Shown here: positions 42,514 to 52,845 of the stretch, one piece after another
Position numbering within the stretch: position 1 is the stretch's first letter
How the letters are laid out: every line of letters starts with the position of its first letter
Assembly (NCBI RefSeq): GCF_015752315.1
Contig: NZ_JADOVJ010000001.1
Location: 3,030,501 to 3,094,500 of the forward strand
Reading direction: 5' to 3'
Length of the DNA: 64,000 bases
DNA from: Nocardioides luteus
GTDB lineage: Bacteria > Actinomycetota > Actinomycetes > Propionibacteriales > Nocardioidaceae
Notes under the pieces: model-generated
The model's input: only the letters and a program-made list of their open reading frames with translations
Databases searched by the model: none
What the model was told of the DNA's origin: nothing
Translations under genes and position numbers: made by a program

Positions 42514-43488
42514 ATGCTCACCTCAGCCGACGTCGTGACCATCACCCTGAACCCGGCGCTGGACGACTCCTTCTCCGTGCCTCGGCTCGTGCCGGGGAGC
42601 AAGATGCGGTGCAGCGCCCCACGGATCGACCCCGGCGGCGGTGGCATCAACGTGGCACGGGTGCTGCACGTGCTCGGCGTTCCCACGCTGGCGATCTTCC
42701 CCGTGGCGGGTCACATCGGGCGCGCCCTCACCGAGCTGCTCCAGACCGAACAGCTGCCGTTCGAGGCGATCGACGTCCCCGGGGAGACCCGACTGAGCCA
42801 TCATGTGACCGAGCGGGACACCGGACTGGAGTACCGCTTCGTGCTGCCCGGCACGCCACTGTCCGGCGACGATCTGGACCGGTGTCTCGAGGCGGTGAGG
42901 CGTGCGGGGCGCCACGCCGGGTACGTCGTGCTCAGCGGCAGCCTGCCGCCGGGCGTCTCCGCCGACATCGTCCCTCGGGTGCGGTGCCTGACCGATACCC
43001 TCGGCGCCCGGCTCGTCGTCGATGCCTCCGGTGTCGCCCTCGCGCAGGCGCACGGGGCCTACCTGATCAAGCCGAGCGTGCGCGAGCTGGAGGAACACCT
43101 GGGTCATGAGCTGGCGACGGCAGCCGAACAGCTTGCGGGAGCGCGTCAGCTGCTGGAGTCCACGCGCGCGGGCGTCGTCGTGCTCTCCCGTGGCCATCTG
43201 GGCATCGCCCTGATCACCCCGACGCGTACGCAGCTGCTCCCCGCCGTCTCCGGCGACCTGGTCAGCGGCGTCGGCGCCGGTGATGCCCTCGTCGCGGGGA
43301 TCGTCGCCGGGCTGACCCAGGGCTGGGACCTCCCCCGGGCGGCGCGGCTGGGCCTGGCCTGCAGCGCGGCGATGATCGCGACGGCGGGCACTTCGGTGTT
43401 CACCCGCGACCGTCTCGCCGAGCTCACCTCGGACCTTCCCATGGAGCGTTCCGGAGGCGGACCGCTCTCGGCGGCGGGACTCGGGTGA
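42514..43488 (+). CDS. pfkB: PfkB-family sugar-phosphate kinase (phosphofructokinase-like)
   Basis: A 324-residue ribokinase/PfkB-fold kinase. ITLNPALDDSFSVPRLVPGS and GGGGINVARVLHVLG form the N-terminal sugar-phosphate site; the C-terminal signature SGVGAGDALVAGIVAGL contains the catalytic Asp. It phosphorylates fructose-6-phosphate or fructose-1-phosphate/tagatose-6-phosphate. Its divergent partner is the HspX-like gene, and in M. tuberculosis pfkB (Rv2029c) lies beside hspX. AGGAAGG stands about 10 bases before ATG 42514. Confidence 0.9.
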   Translation: MLTSADVVTITLNPALDDSFSVPRLVPGSKMRCSAPRIDPGGGGINVARVLHVLGVPTLAIFPVAGHIGRALTELLQTEQLPFEAIDVPGETRLSHHVTERDTGLEYRFVLPGTPLSGDDLDRCLEAVRRAGRHAGYVVLSGSLPPGVSADIVPRVRCLTDTLGARLVVDASGVALAQAHGAYLIKPSVRELEEHLGHELATAAEQLAGARQLLESTRAGVVVLSRGHLGIALITPTRTQLLPAVSGDLVSGVGAGDALVAGIVAGLTQGWDLPRAARLGLACSAAMIATAGTSVFTRDRLAELTSDLPMERSGGGPLSAAGLG

Positions 43489-43614
43489 CTCGATGATCCG
43501 GCCTCACCGAGCAGTCCCCTGGTGATGCCTTCCTACCCCGCCCGCGGGGACCTTCGACACTGAGCGGCAGGGCGCGCGCGGCGAAGACTGAAGAAGAAGA
43601 GAAAGGGGCACACC
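43489..43614. promoter_or_regulatory. intergenic region with element shared with 49870
   Basis: Starting at 43541, CCCGCGGGGACC followed by TTCGACACTGAGCGGC is closely similar to 49870-49898 (CCCGCGGGGGCC, then TTGACGCTGAGTGGC), both ~150-200 bp or less before plus-strand genes. GGGGACCTTCGAC resembles half of a DosR-type box. Confidence 0.45.
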
Positions 43615-44733
43615 ATGTTTGCCCACGTAGCCCACCGAACGCCCGTCTCCCGCCCCGCGAAGCCGAATGCCGACGATCCCGTGCCGCTCGAGTCGCTCGT
43701 CGAGGGCTGGGTGGCTGATCGGCTGATCACCCGCCAGCAGGCCGCCATGATCATGGCTCGCGACGTGATCGTCCAGCGGGCTGCCGCTGCGCAGAAGGGC
43801 CCCCACCAGCGTTCCTCGCTCGTCACCGAGGCACTCGGCTACCTGGGCGGCGTCATCATCCTGGTCGCCTCGATCCTGATCGCTTCGCTGTACTGGGACC
43901 AGGTCGGCACCGCCGCCCGGCTGGTCATCGTCGGAGGTGTCGCCGCGGTGCTGCTCGCCGCCGGGTTCGCCGTCCCCGCGCGTATCGGTGAGGTCGGCGA
44001 ACGACTCCGCTCGATCCTGTGGCTGGCCTCGACCGGTGCGCTCGCCGGGTTCCTCGGCCTGCTCGGCGGGGATGCGCTGGACCTCGCGGGCAAGCACGTC
44101 TTCCTGCTGGTCAGCGCCGGCATCGCCGCCTACGCCGCCGGCCTCTGGCTCGTCGGCCGTACGCTCCCCCAGCAGCTCGTCACCATGATCGGCGTCATCC
44201 TGACCGCCGCGGCTCTCACCAACGAGCTCGACGTCGGGGACGCCCTGCCCGGGTTCGCCGCCTGGGGCGCCGCCCTGATCTGGTCGCTGCTCGGCTGGGG
44301 TGGGGTCCTCGAACCGAGGCGCTTCGTCATGGTGTTCGCGGCCGCCGGGATGTTCGCCGGAGCCCTGACGACGATCCCCGCCACCGGCGGCATCGTCCTG
44401 GCTCTCGCGACGTCGGTCGCCGTCATCGCGACCTCGGTCCTGTTCCGTGACCTTCTGCTCCTCGCCGTCGGCGCCCTCGGCACCCTGCTCGTGCTTCCGT
44501 CGTCCGTCATCGAGCTGTTCCCCGGCGATCTGGCGGCGCCGACCGTCATGCTCGTGGTGGGCGCGCTCCTCGTCAGCGCCGGGCTGTTCATCGCACGGCG
44601 ACGTCACACGGCCCCCGAGACGGCAACGCCCGGTCACGATTTCTCCGTCGGCACCCCCGCGGCCGCAATCGCGGCGTCGGGAGTCGCCGGAGCGATCGTG
44701 GCGATCGTGATCGTGACGATGGCGGCGATCTGA
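43615..44733 (+). CDS. DUF2157-like multi-pass membrane protein
   Basis: A 372-residue protein: a cytosolic N-terminal helical segment (about residues 20-70, LESLVEGWVADRLITRQQAAMIMARDVIVQRAAAAQ, typical of DUF2157 N termini) followed by about ten hydrophobic segments (LGYLGGVIILVASILIASLYWDQVG and onward). No transporter signature is seen. GAAAGGGG precedes ATG 43615. Its stop overlaps the start of the orphan ABC ATPase gene (TGATG), so the two products are made together and may form one complex. Confidence 0.8.
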   Translation: MFAHVAHRTPVSRPAKPNADDPVPLESLVEGWVADRLITRQQAAMIMARDVIVQRAAAAQKGPHQRSSLVTEALGYLGGVIILVASILIASLYWDQVGTAARLVIVGGVAAVLLAAGFAVPARIGEVGERLRSILWLASTGALAGFLGLLGGDALDLAGKHVFLLVSAGIAAYAAGLWLVGRTLPQQLVTMIGVILTAAALTNELDVGDALPGFAAWGAALIWSLLGWGGVLEPRRFVMVFAAAGMFAGALTTIPATGGIVLALATSVAVIATSVLFRDLLLLAVGALGTLLVLPSSVIELFPGDLAAPTVMLVVGALLVSAGLFIARRRHTAPETATPGHDFSVGTPAAAIAASGVAGAIVAIVIVTMAAI

Positions 44734-45488
44734 TGGCCGAGCCGCTGCTCCGCCTGGAGCATCTGTCCAAGAACTTCGGGGCTGTCCACGCGCTCACCGA
44801 CGTGACCCTCGACATCCCCGCCGGTCAGGTGACCGCGCTCGCCGGTGACAACGGTGCCGGCAAGTCGGTGCTGATCAAGTGCGTCGCCGGCATCCACCGG
44901 CCCAGCAGCGGGCGCATCCTGTGGGAAGGCAGGCAGGTCGAGCTGCGAACCCCACGTGAGGCTGCCGATCTCGGCATCGCCACCGTCTACCAGGACCTCG
45001 CTCTCTGCGACAACCTCGACGTCGTGCAGAACATGTTCCTCGGGCGAGAGCGGCTCCACCACGGGCTGCTCGACGACGAGGACATGGAAGGCGCGGCCAG
45101 GGAGACCCTGCGTGGACTCGGCGTGACCACGATCCGCTCGGTGCGGCAACCGGTCGGCTCGCTCTCCGGCGGTCAGCGCCAGTCGGTGGCCATCGCCAAG
45201 TCCGTGCTCTGGCACGCCAAGCTCGTGATCATGGACGAGCCGACCGCGGCCCTGGGCACCGCTCAGACCGAGGTCGTGCTCGACCTGATCCAGCAGCTCG
45301 CCCGTCGGGGAATCGGCGTCATCGTGATCTCCCACAACATGAACGATGTCTTCCGCGTCGCCGACCGGATCGCGGTGTTCTACCTCGGTCGCCTCGTCGC
45401 CGTGCGGCCGGCCGCCGAGCTCGACATCCGCAGCGTGGTCCAGCTCATGACCACCGGCAAGGTCGTCGACTCCTCACCGGTCGCCTGA
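44733..45488 (+). CDS. sugar-type ABC transporter ATP-binding protein, single domain
   Basis: A 251-residue ABC ATPase of the carbohydrate (CUT2, FrcA/XylG) type: Walker A GDNGAGKS (normally GENGAGKS), signature LSGGQRQSVAIAKSV, Walker B LVIMDEP, H-loop SHN; EHLSKNFGAVHALTDVTLDIPAGQVTALAGDNGAG is the standard opening. It has only one NBD, as in FrcA. No permease or binding protein gene adjoins it; instead it is coupled to the DUF2157-like membrane gene. Its 3' end overlaps that of the formate dehydrogenase gene by 15 bp. Confidence 0.9.
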   Translation: MAEPLLRLEHLSKNFGAVHALTDVTLDIPAGQVTALAGDNGAGKSVLIKCVAGIHRPSSGRILWEGRQVELRTPREAADLGIATVYQDLALCDNLDVVQNMFLGRERLHHGLLDDEDMEGAARETLRGLGVTTIRSVRQPVGSLSGGQRQSVAIAKSVLWHAKLVIMDEPTAALGTAQTEVVLDLIQQLARRGIGVIVISHNMNDVFRVADRIAVFYLGRLVAVRPAAELDIRSVVQLMTTGKVVDSSPVA

Positions 45489-48179
45489 CTCGTTCGGCAG
45501 CGGTGACCTCGGCCGGTCGGCCTGCTCCAGTCGAACCGCCGTCACCTTGTACTCGGGGCAGTCGGTGACCTCGTCGGTGTTCTCGGAGGTCAGCACGTTT
45601 GCAGGCACGTCGGGAAAGTGAAAGCTCATGAAGACCTCACCGGGCGAGACGTCGTCCGTGCGCCGGACGCGGGCGACGATCGATCCGCGCCGACTGGTGA
45701 CCCGGACACCGGAGCCCTCGTCCAGACCGAGACGCGCGGCGTCCTCGGGATGGATGTCGAGGTGCTCCGCCGGAGCGATCTCGACGTTCGGGGTGCGCCG
45801 GGTCATCGTGCCGGCGTTGTAGTGGACGAGCCGGCGTCCGGTGATGAGGGTGTACGGGTAGCCGCTGTCCGGCTCCTCACCGGGAGGCAGCCACTCGCGT
45901 GCGTAGAGCTCGGCCCGTCCCGACGGGGTCGCGAAGGAGTCCTGGTAGAGACGTGCCTCGCCAGGGTCGTCATCGGTACGGCACGGCCAGTGCAGCCCGC
46001 CGTCACGATCGAGCCGGCGGTGCGAGATGCCGGCGAACAGGGGGGCGACCCGTGCGCACTCGTCGAGTGCCGCCGCCGGGGTCGCCGGGCCCAGGTCGCT
46101 GCCCAGGGACGAGGCGACGGCGCGGAGGATGTCGAAGTCGGTACGCGCCTCCCCCGGCGGGGACAGTGCCGGCCGGACTCGCTGGAAGCGCCGGTCGAAG
46201 TTGACGAACGTGCCGTCCTTCTCCACGAACGTCGCGGCGGGGAGGACGACGTCGGCGAGACGTGCGGTCTCGGAGAGGAAGATCTCCTGGCAGACGAGCA
46301 GCTCGCACGCCTCCAGGGCAGCCCGGACATGACCGGAGTCGGGGTCGGTCTGGGCGACGTCCTCTCCCTTCACGTACAGCGCCCGCACCCGACCGGCCAC
46401 CGCGGCGTTGAACATCTCGGGGATCCGCAGGCCGGCGCTCTCCGGGACAGCCGTCCCCCACGCCACGGAGAAGCGGCGGCGTACATCTGGGTCTGCGACC
46501 TTCTGGTAGCCGGGCAGGAGGTCAGGCAACGCACCCATGTCGGACGCTCCTTGGACGTTGTTCTGGCCTCGGAGCGGGTTGACGCCTCCACCGCGGTCGG
46601 TTCCCACGGCGCCGCGCAGGATCGCGAGGTTGGCCAGCGTCCGGACGCCATCGGTGCCGTGAGCGTGCTCCGTCACGCCGAGGCCGTAGACGATGGCCGG
46701 TCGCTCCGCGCGCCCGTACAGCTCGGCTGCCCGCCGCAGCAGCTCGGCGGGGATGCCGCTGATCTGCTCCACGCGTTCGGGCGGGAAGGCCGAGAGCAGC
46801 TCGCGGAGAGCGTCCAGGCCGTTCGCACGATCGGCCAGGAAGCCCAGATCCGCCCAGCCTCCCTCCAGGAGCAGCCGGGCGAGACCGTTGAACACAGCGA
46901 CGTTGGAGCCGGGGCGGCCACGTAGGTGCACGTCGGCCAGCCGGGCGAGCTCGGTGCGGCGCGGATCGATGACGACGAGTGCGGCGCCCCGCAGCGCTGC
47001 CTGCTTGATCCGTGCGCCGATGACCGGATGGGCCTCGGTCGTGTTGCTGCCGGCGATCAGGATCATGTCGGCGCCGTCGATGTCCTCGGCGCTGTTGGTG
47101 CCCCCGGAGAGGCCGAAGGCCGCGGTGAGGCCTGCCGCCGACGGTGCGTGGCAGATCCGCGAGCAGTTGTCGACGTTGTTGGTGCCGATGACGGTGCGCA
47201 TCAGCTTCTGCATCAGGTAGTTCTCCTCGTTGGTGGCACGGGCCGAGGAGATCGCGGCGATCGCGTCCGGACCATGGCTGCCACGGATCCGGGTCAGCTC
47301 CGAGGAGACGTAGGAGAGCGCGGTCGGCCACGAGGCCGGTTCCAGCCGGCCGTCCCGACGCAGCAGCGGTGTGGTCAGCCGCTCCGGGGAGCGGACATAG
47401 GCATGGGCGAAGCGACCCTTCACACAGGCATGGCCGCGGTTGACCGCGCCGTCGAGCGCTGGTGTCACCGACGTGACCCGATCCGCTGCCGTGTGTACGT
47501 CCAGGGTGCAGCCGACCCCGCAGTAGCCGCACGTGGTCCGGGTGATCCTCGCGTCCGGGACCGCCTCGGCTGTCGTCGGCCGTTGTGAGATCGCCCCGGT
47601 GGGGCAGGTGTCGGCGCAGCCCCCACAGCTGACGCAGGCCGACTCGACCCACGGTCCCCCGGCACCGGCGGTGACGGTCGTCTCCGCACCACGACCGACC
47701 AGCGTGAGCGCGAAGGCGCCCTGCACCTCGTCGCACATCCGCACGCACCTGCCGCACGCGATGCACAGGTCACGGTCCAGGAGCAGGTAGGGATGGGAGT
47801 CGTCGGCGGCCAGTCCACGCCCGTCACGACCGAGGGCGTCAGCACCGACGCCGAGGCTCCCGCACAGATCGGCGAGCTCGGAGGTCCGGTCCAGCGCTCG
47901 ACCGGGTAGCCGCTCGACGGTGAGCTCGAGCAGCAGACGAGCCTGGTCGGCCAGATCGGGATCACCGGTGCGGATCTGCATCCCCTCGTGCGCAGGCGTA
48001 CGACACGCGGCGACCGGTGTCTCGTCGGCGCGCACCATGCACAGCCGGCACGCACCCTGAGGGCTGAGCCGGTCGTCGTGACACAGCGTGGGCACGGCGG
48101 CTCCGGCGACCCTCGTCGCGTCCAGCACCGAGGCTCCGTCCGGGACCGTCACCAGGCGGCCGTCGACTCTCAGGTCCAT
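45474..48179 (-). CDS. NAD-linked formate dehydrogenase alpha subunit (Mo/W-bisPGD)
   Basis: A 901-residue molybdo/tungsto-formate dehydrogenase. The N-terminal [2Fe-2S] domain has C33, C44, C47 and C59; two ferredoxin-type [4Fe-4S] sites have C139/C142/C145/C149 and C182/C185/C188/C192; the catalytic module starts with CGYCGVGC (C217-C224) and C252. C343 in NCSRICHAPSAAG is the active-site ligand, Cys in place of selenocysteine. It oxidises formate to CO2 (or the reverse) and passes electrons to the NuoEF-type partner encoded 4 bp upstream. ATG 48179 was chosen from the ferredoxin-domain N terminus. No FdhD or cofactor gene is nearby. Confidence 0.93.
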   Translation of the reverse strand: MDLRVDGRLVTVPDGASVLDATRVAGAAVPTLCHDDRLSPQGACRLCMVRADETPVAACRTPAHEGMQIRTGDPDLADQARLLLELTVERLPGRALDRTSELADLCGSLGVGADALGRDGRGLAADDSHPYLLLDRDLCIACGRCVRMCDEVQGAFALTLVGRGAETTVTAGAGGPWVESACVSCGGCADTCPTGAISQRPTTAEAVPDARITRTTCGYCGVGCTLDVHTAADRVTSVTPALDGAVNRGHACVKGRFAHAYVRSPERLTTPLLRRDGRLEPASWPTALSYVSSELTRIRGSHGPDAIAAISSARATNEENYLMQKLMRTVIGTNNVDNCSRICHAPSAAGLTAAFGLSGGTNSAEDIDGADMILIAGSNTTEAHPVIGARIKQAALRGAALVVIDPRRTELARLADVHLRGRPGSNVAVFNGLARLLLEGGWADLGFLADRANGLDALRELLSAFPPERVEQISGIPAELLRRAAELYGRAERPAIVYGLGVTEHAHGTDGVRTLANLAILRGAVGTDRGGGVNPLRGQNNVQGASDMGALPDLLPGYQKVADPDVRRRFSVAWGTAVPESAGLRIPEMFNAAVAGRVRALYVKGEDVAQTDPDSGHVRAALEACELLVCQEIFLSETARLADVVLPAATFVEKDGTFVNFDRRFQRVRPALSPPGEARTDFDILRAVASSLGSDLGPATPAAALDECARVAPLFAGISHRRLDRDGGLHWPCRTDDDPGEARLYQDSFATPSGRAELYAREWLPPGEEPDSGYPYTLITGRRLVHYNAGTMTRRTPNVEIAPAEHLDIHPEDAARLGLDEGSGVRVTSRRGSIVARVRRTDDVSPGEVFMSFHFPDVPANVLTSENTDEVTDCPEYKVTAVRLEQADRPRSPLPNESGDR

Positions 48180-48183
48180 GACC

Positions 48184-49731
48184 TCACCCCCACCGCACCG
48201 CGGACAGGCTGCGGATCGCAGCGGGGACACGGCGGCCGAAGGCACACAGGCTCGCCTGCTCCATCGTGGCGAGCAGGGGGTCGTCGAGCGCTGTCGTCTG
48301 GGGGTCGGCGGCCCCTCGACGCGTACCCTCGCGGCACGGAGTGCACTCCCCGCAGCTCTCGCTCGCGGCGAACCGCCACAGATGCTGCAGGAGGGAGGCG
48401 GGTGAAGTCCGGTCGTCGACGGCGACCATGCCGCCGTGGCCCAGCGACACCCCCACCGCCTCCAGCTCCGAGGTCGACAGCGGGACGTCGAGCTGGTCCG
48501 GCCCCAAGAAGCCGCCCAACGGACCTCCCACCTGCACCGCCCGCAACGCAGCCCCGTCTCGGAGGCCACCGCCGAGGCCCTCGACGATGACACGCAGCGG
48601 AGTGCCGAACTCGACCTCGAACACACCCGGTCGGAGGAACCGCTCGTTGAGGCTCACCAGGAGGGTGCCGGTCTCGGCTCCTCTGCCCAGGCGGGCGTAG
48701 TCCGCGCCGCCGCTGGACACCACGGCCGGCACCGTGGCCAGCGTCTCGACGTTGTTCACCGCGGTCGGACGCCCGAGCAGTCCCTGCTGGGTCGGATAGG
48801 GCGGGCGCGCGGCGACCGTGCCCCTCAGCCCGGCGAGCGAGCGCAGCAGCGACGTCTCCTCACCCGCGACGTACGACCCGTGGCCGGAGACGACGTCGAC
48901 GTCGAAGTCGAGCCCGCTTCCGTGGACGTCGGCCCCCAGGTGCCCGGCCGCCCGGGCCTCGGCGACGGCCTGGCTCATCGCCGCGCGGGCACGCGGGTAC
49001 TCCGAGCGTACGTAGACGTATCCCGTTGATGCGCCGCAGGCCAGGCCGGCCAACGCCAGCCCCTCCAGGACCAGGTCCGGGCGAGACTCCATCAGCATCC
49101 GGTCCGCGAACGAACCGGGGTCCCCCTCGTCGCCGTTCGCCACCACGAACCGTGGGCCGCCGTCGCTCGAGGCCGTCACCGACTCCCACTTGCGCGCCGT
49201 CGGGAACCCGGCACCGCCGCGGCCACGCAGCCCGGCCCGGTCGACCTCGTCCCGAACCCGCTGAGCTCCATCCGGCACGCCCACCATCACCGGCCACACC
49301 TGCCACGACGCTCGTCGCTCGTCCAGCAGCACCGACCGGAGTCCGGGCGTCACGGGAAGAGGTGGGTCCTGCGGGGCTTTCCGTCCGGCGAGCTGCCCCG
49401 CCAGATCCGGGCCGGCACACGGACGGTCACCGTCGAGCGCGGCGGGGCCGCCGTAGCAGTAGCCGAGGCAGTGCGCCGTCTGCAAGGAGACGCGGCCGTC
49501 GGCCGAGCGCTCGCCGACACCCACCCCCAACGCCGCCTCGACCTCCTCGACGTGGCGTCCGGCGGAGGCGACGAAGCAGTCGGTGCCGATGCACACCCGC
49601 ACGTGCCGGTCGCCACGAGGTGCCCGGCTGTCGGCGAAGTACGTCGCCGCGCCGTAGGCCGCCGCCTCGGGAAGGCGACCGCCGCGCAGCAACAGCTCCT
49701 CGACCGGTCTGGGTGACCTCTCCGGACTCAT
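48184..49731 (-). CDS. formate dehydrogenase beta subunit (NuoE-NuoF fusion)
   Basis: About 515 residues: an N-terminal thioredoxin-like [2Fe-2S] domain (C-x4-C in CIGTDC, then C-x3-C in HCLGYC) fused to a NuoF-like flavoprotein with [16 protein letters not shown] (FMN), [13 protein letters not shown] and [14 protein letters not shown] (NAD), and [4Fe-4S] motif [11 protein letters not shown] with a distal Cys in SLCAFG. This gives NAD+ reduction for the alpha subunit, like the FDH1B type of Methylorubrum. The start is uncertain: ATG 49731 is used; GTG 49779 is also in frame and sits next to a possible -10. Upstream boxes at 49815-49853 suggest DevR control. Confidence 0.9.
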   Translation of the reverse strand: MSPERSPRPVEELLLRGGRLPEAAAYGAATYFADSRAPRGDRHVRVCIGTDCFVASAGRHVEEVEAALGVGVGERSADGRVSLQTAHCLGYCYGGPAALDGDRPCAGPDLAGQLAGRKAPQDPPLPVTPGLRSVLLDERRASWQVWPVMVGVPDGAQRVRDEVDRAGLRGRGGAGFPTARKWESVTASSDGGPRFVVANGDEGDPGSFADRMLMESRPDLVLEGLALAGLACGASTGYVYVRSEYPRARAAMSQAVAEARAAGHLGADVHGSGLDFDVDVVSGHGSYVAGEETSLLRSLAGLRGTVAARPPYPTQQGLLGRPTAVNNVETLATVPAVVSSGGADYARLGRGAETGTLLVSLNERFLRPGVFEVEFGTPLRVIVEGLGGGLRDGAALRAVQVGGPLGGFLGPDQLDVPLSTSELEAVGVSLGHGGMVAVDDRTSPASLLQHLWRFAASESCGECTPCREGTRRGAADPQTTALDDPLLATMEQASLCAFGRRVPAAIRSLSAVRWG

Positions 49732-49784
49732 CGAACCCACAGACGCATCTCGGGGTCCTCTCTCGTGGTCGGCGGACACCCCCC

Positions 49785-49853
49785 AGCGAACCGTCCTCGA
49801 CGCCGTCGCGGCGAGGGAAGGGAGTCCGCGCGTACCGGGCCCTTCGTCCTTCG
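49785..49853 (-). promoter_or_regulatory. paired DosR-type boxes and -10-like TTCGCT before formate dehydrogenase operon
   Basis: Box 1 CCGGGCCCTTCGTCCTTCG (49835-49853), box 2 GGGAAGGGAGTCC (49815-49827), centres 22 bp apart; AGCGAA at 49785-49790 reads TTCGCT on the minus strand, 24 bp after box 2. The layout matches 27850-27917 and 60762-60828. Confidence 0.65.
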
Positions 49854-49869
49854 GCGGCTTCGTGCCCCA

Positions 49870-49985
49870 CCCGCGGGGGCCTCTTGACGCTGAGTGGCGT
49901 GCTCACCGATGGCTCACCAGAGGCAACTCTCAGCGGCCACGCGGTGCCCGTGACCAAAGCCCTTCCCCGGTCCCACTTTCGGCCC
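49870..49985 (+). promoter_or_regulatory. promoter region of acyl-CoA synthetase / dehydrogenase operon
   Basis: The 269-bp divergent gap carries, on the plus-strand side, a copy of the 43541-type element (49870-49898) and two DosR-type boxes: GTGACCAAAGCCCTTCCC (49950-49967) and GGTCCCACTTTCGGCCC (49969-49985), centres ~19 bp apart. GAGATTCG at 50008-50015 may be near the -10. Confidence 0.55.
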
Positions 49986-50048
49986 TGCCGCTCCCACCCG
50001 GCCTGGACGAGATTCGTCACAGACAGACGCGTCGTGAGGAGACTGGGC

Positions 50049-51793
<1,745 letters not shown>

Positions 51794-51797
<4 letters not shown>

Positions 51798-52845
51798 CCA
51801 CCCGTCGCCGGTCTCCACAGACCAAGGCTCCGCAGACCAAGGCTCCACAGACTCAAGCTCCGCAGACTCAGGGCGGCGCAGCCGCCAAGCACCGCGCCGA
51901 GCTGCTTCGTACGATGCTGGTCATCCGCCGCTTCGAGGAGCGGTGCGCCGAGCTCTACAGCGCCGCGAAGATCCGCGGCTTCCTGCACCTCTACGTCGGC
52001 GAGGAGGCGATCGCCACCGGCGTCGTCTCGGCGCTGGCCGGGGACGACGCGATCGTGTCGACGTACCGAGAGCACGGTCACGCACTCGCCCGCGGCGTCC
52101 CGATGGACGCAGTGATGGCGGAGCTCTTCGGCAGGCAGACCGGCTGCAGCCGTGGCCGCGGCGGGTCGATGCACCTGTTTCACCGGCCGACCTCGTTCGT
52201 CGGAGGGAACGCGATCGTCGGCGGCGGAATCCCGTTGGCCGTCGGCCTGGCCCTCGCCGACAAGCTGCAGGGACGTGACCGGGTGACAGTGTGCTTCTTC
52301 GGCGAGGGCGCCGCGGCGGAGGGCGAGTTCCACGAGGCACTCAACCTCGCCAGCCTGTGGCAGCTGCCGGTGCTCTTCTGCTGCGAGAACAACCGCTACG
52401 CGATGGGCACCGCGATCGCGAAGGAACACGGCCGGACCGATCTCGCGCTTCGTGCCTCGTCCTACGGCCTCGTCGCGGCTCCGGTCGACGGCATGGACGT
52501 CCTCGGCGTCGAGAGCGCGGCCCGACGGGCGGTCGACGGCATCCGGTCCGGCGGCGGTCCGCACTTCCTCGAGCTGGAGACCTACCGCTTCCGGGCGCAC
52601 TCCATGTACGACCCGGACCGCTACCGCGACAAGACGGAGATCGCGACCTGGAAGGGACGGGACCGATCGACGCCCTCGAGACGACGATGCGAGCCGACGG
52701 CCAGCTCACCGACGAGGCACTGACCGCGATGGAGGCCGAGATCTCCGCCGAGATCGACCTGGCTGTCGCCGCCGCCGAAGAGGGCCCGCTGGAGCCGGTC
52801 GAGGAGCTGACCCGATTCGTCCGGTCGGACGAGGAGGCGTCATGA
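51794..52845 (+). CDS. 2-oxoacid (pyruvate/acetoin) dehydrogenase E1 alpha, frameshifted near 52665
   Basis: A ThDP-dependent E1 alpha: [52 protein letters not shown], and the ThDP motif [31 protein letters not shown]. After TWKGRD the frame breaks: a continuation [11 protein letters not shown]... down to [12 protein letters not shown] at 52845 is in the -1 frame, as if one C were lost near 52664. In the original frame the protein ends at 52723 (309 residues, last ~19 unrelated). The original frame starts with a [10 protein letters not shown] repeat. The C-terminal frame ends in an ATGA overlap with E1 beta, so the intact gene should cover the whole span. Confidence 0.85.
51813..51870 (+). 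repeat. 15-bp tandem coding repeat (QTKAP units)
   Basis: Within the start of the E1-alpha gene a 15-bp unit (CAGACCAAGGCTCCG and variants) repeats about four times, encoding Q-T-(K/Q)-A-P. It makes a flexible N-terminal linker of ~20 residues, which is unusual for E1-alpha and probably arose by slippage. Confidence 0.85.

Noticed and set aside
45474..48179. Respiratory complex I subunit NuoG instead of formate dehydrogenase
   Set aside because: The catalytic Cys motif RICHAPSAAG, the complete bis-MGD module and the pairing with only a NuoEF fusion fit formate dehydrogenase; no other nuo genes are present.
51813..51870. CRISPR-like or satellite repeat
   Set aside because: The 15-bp units are in frame inside the E1-alpha gene, have no spacers and encode a simple linker.
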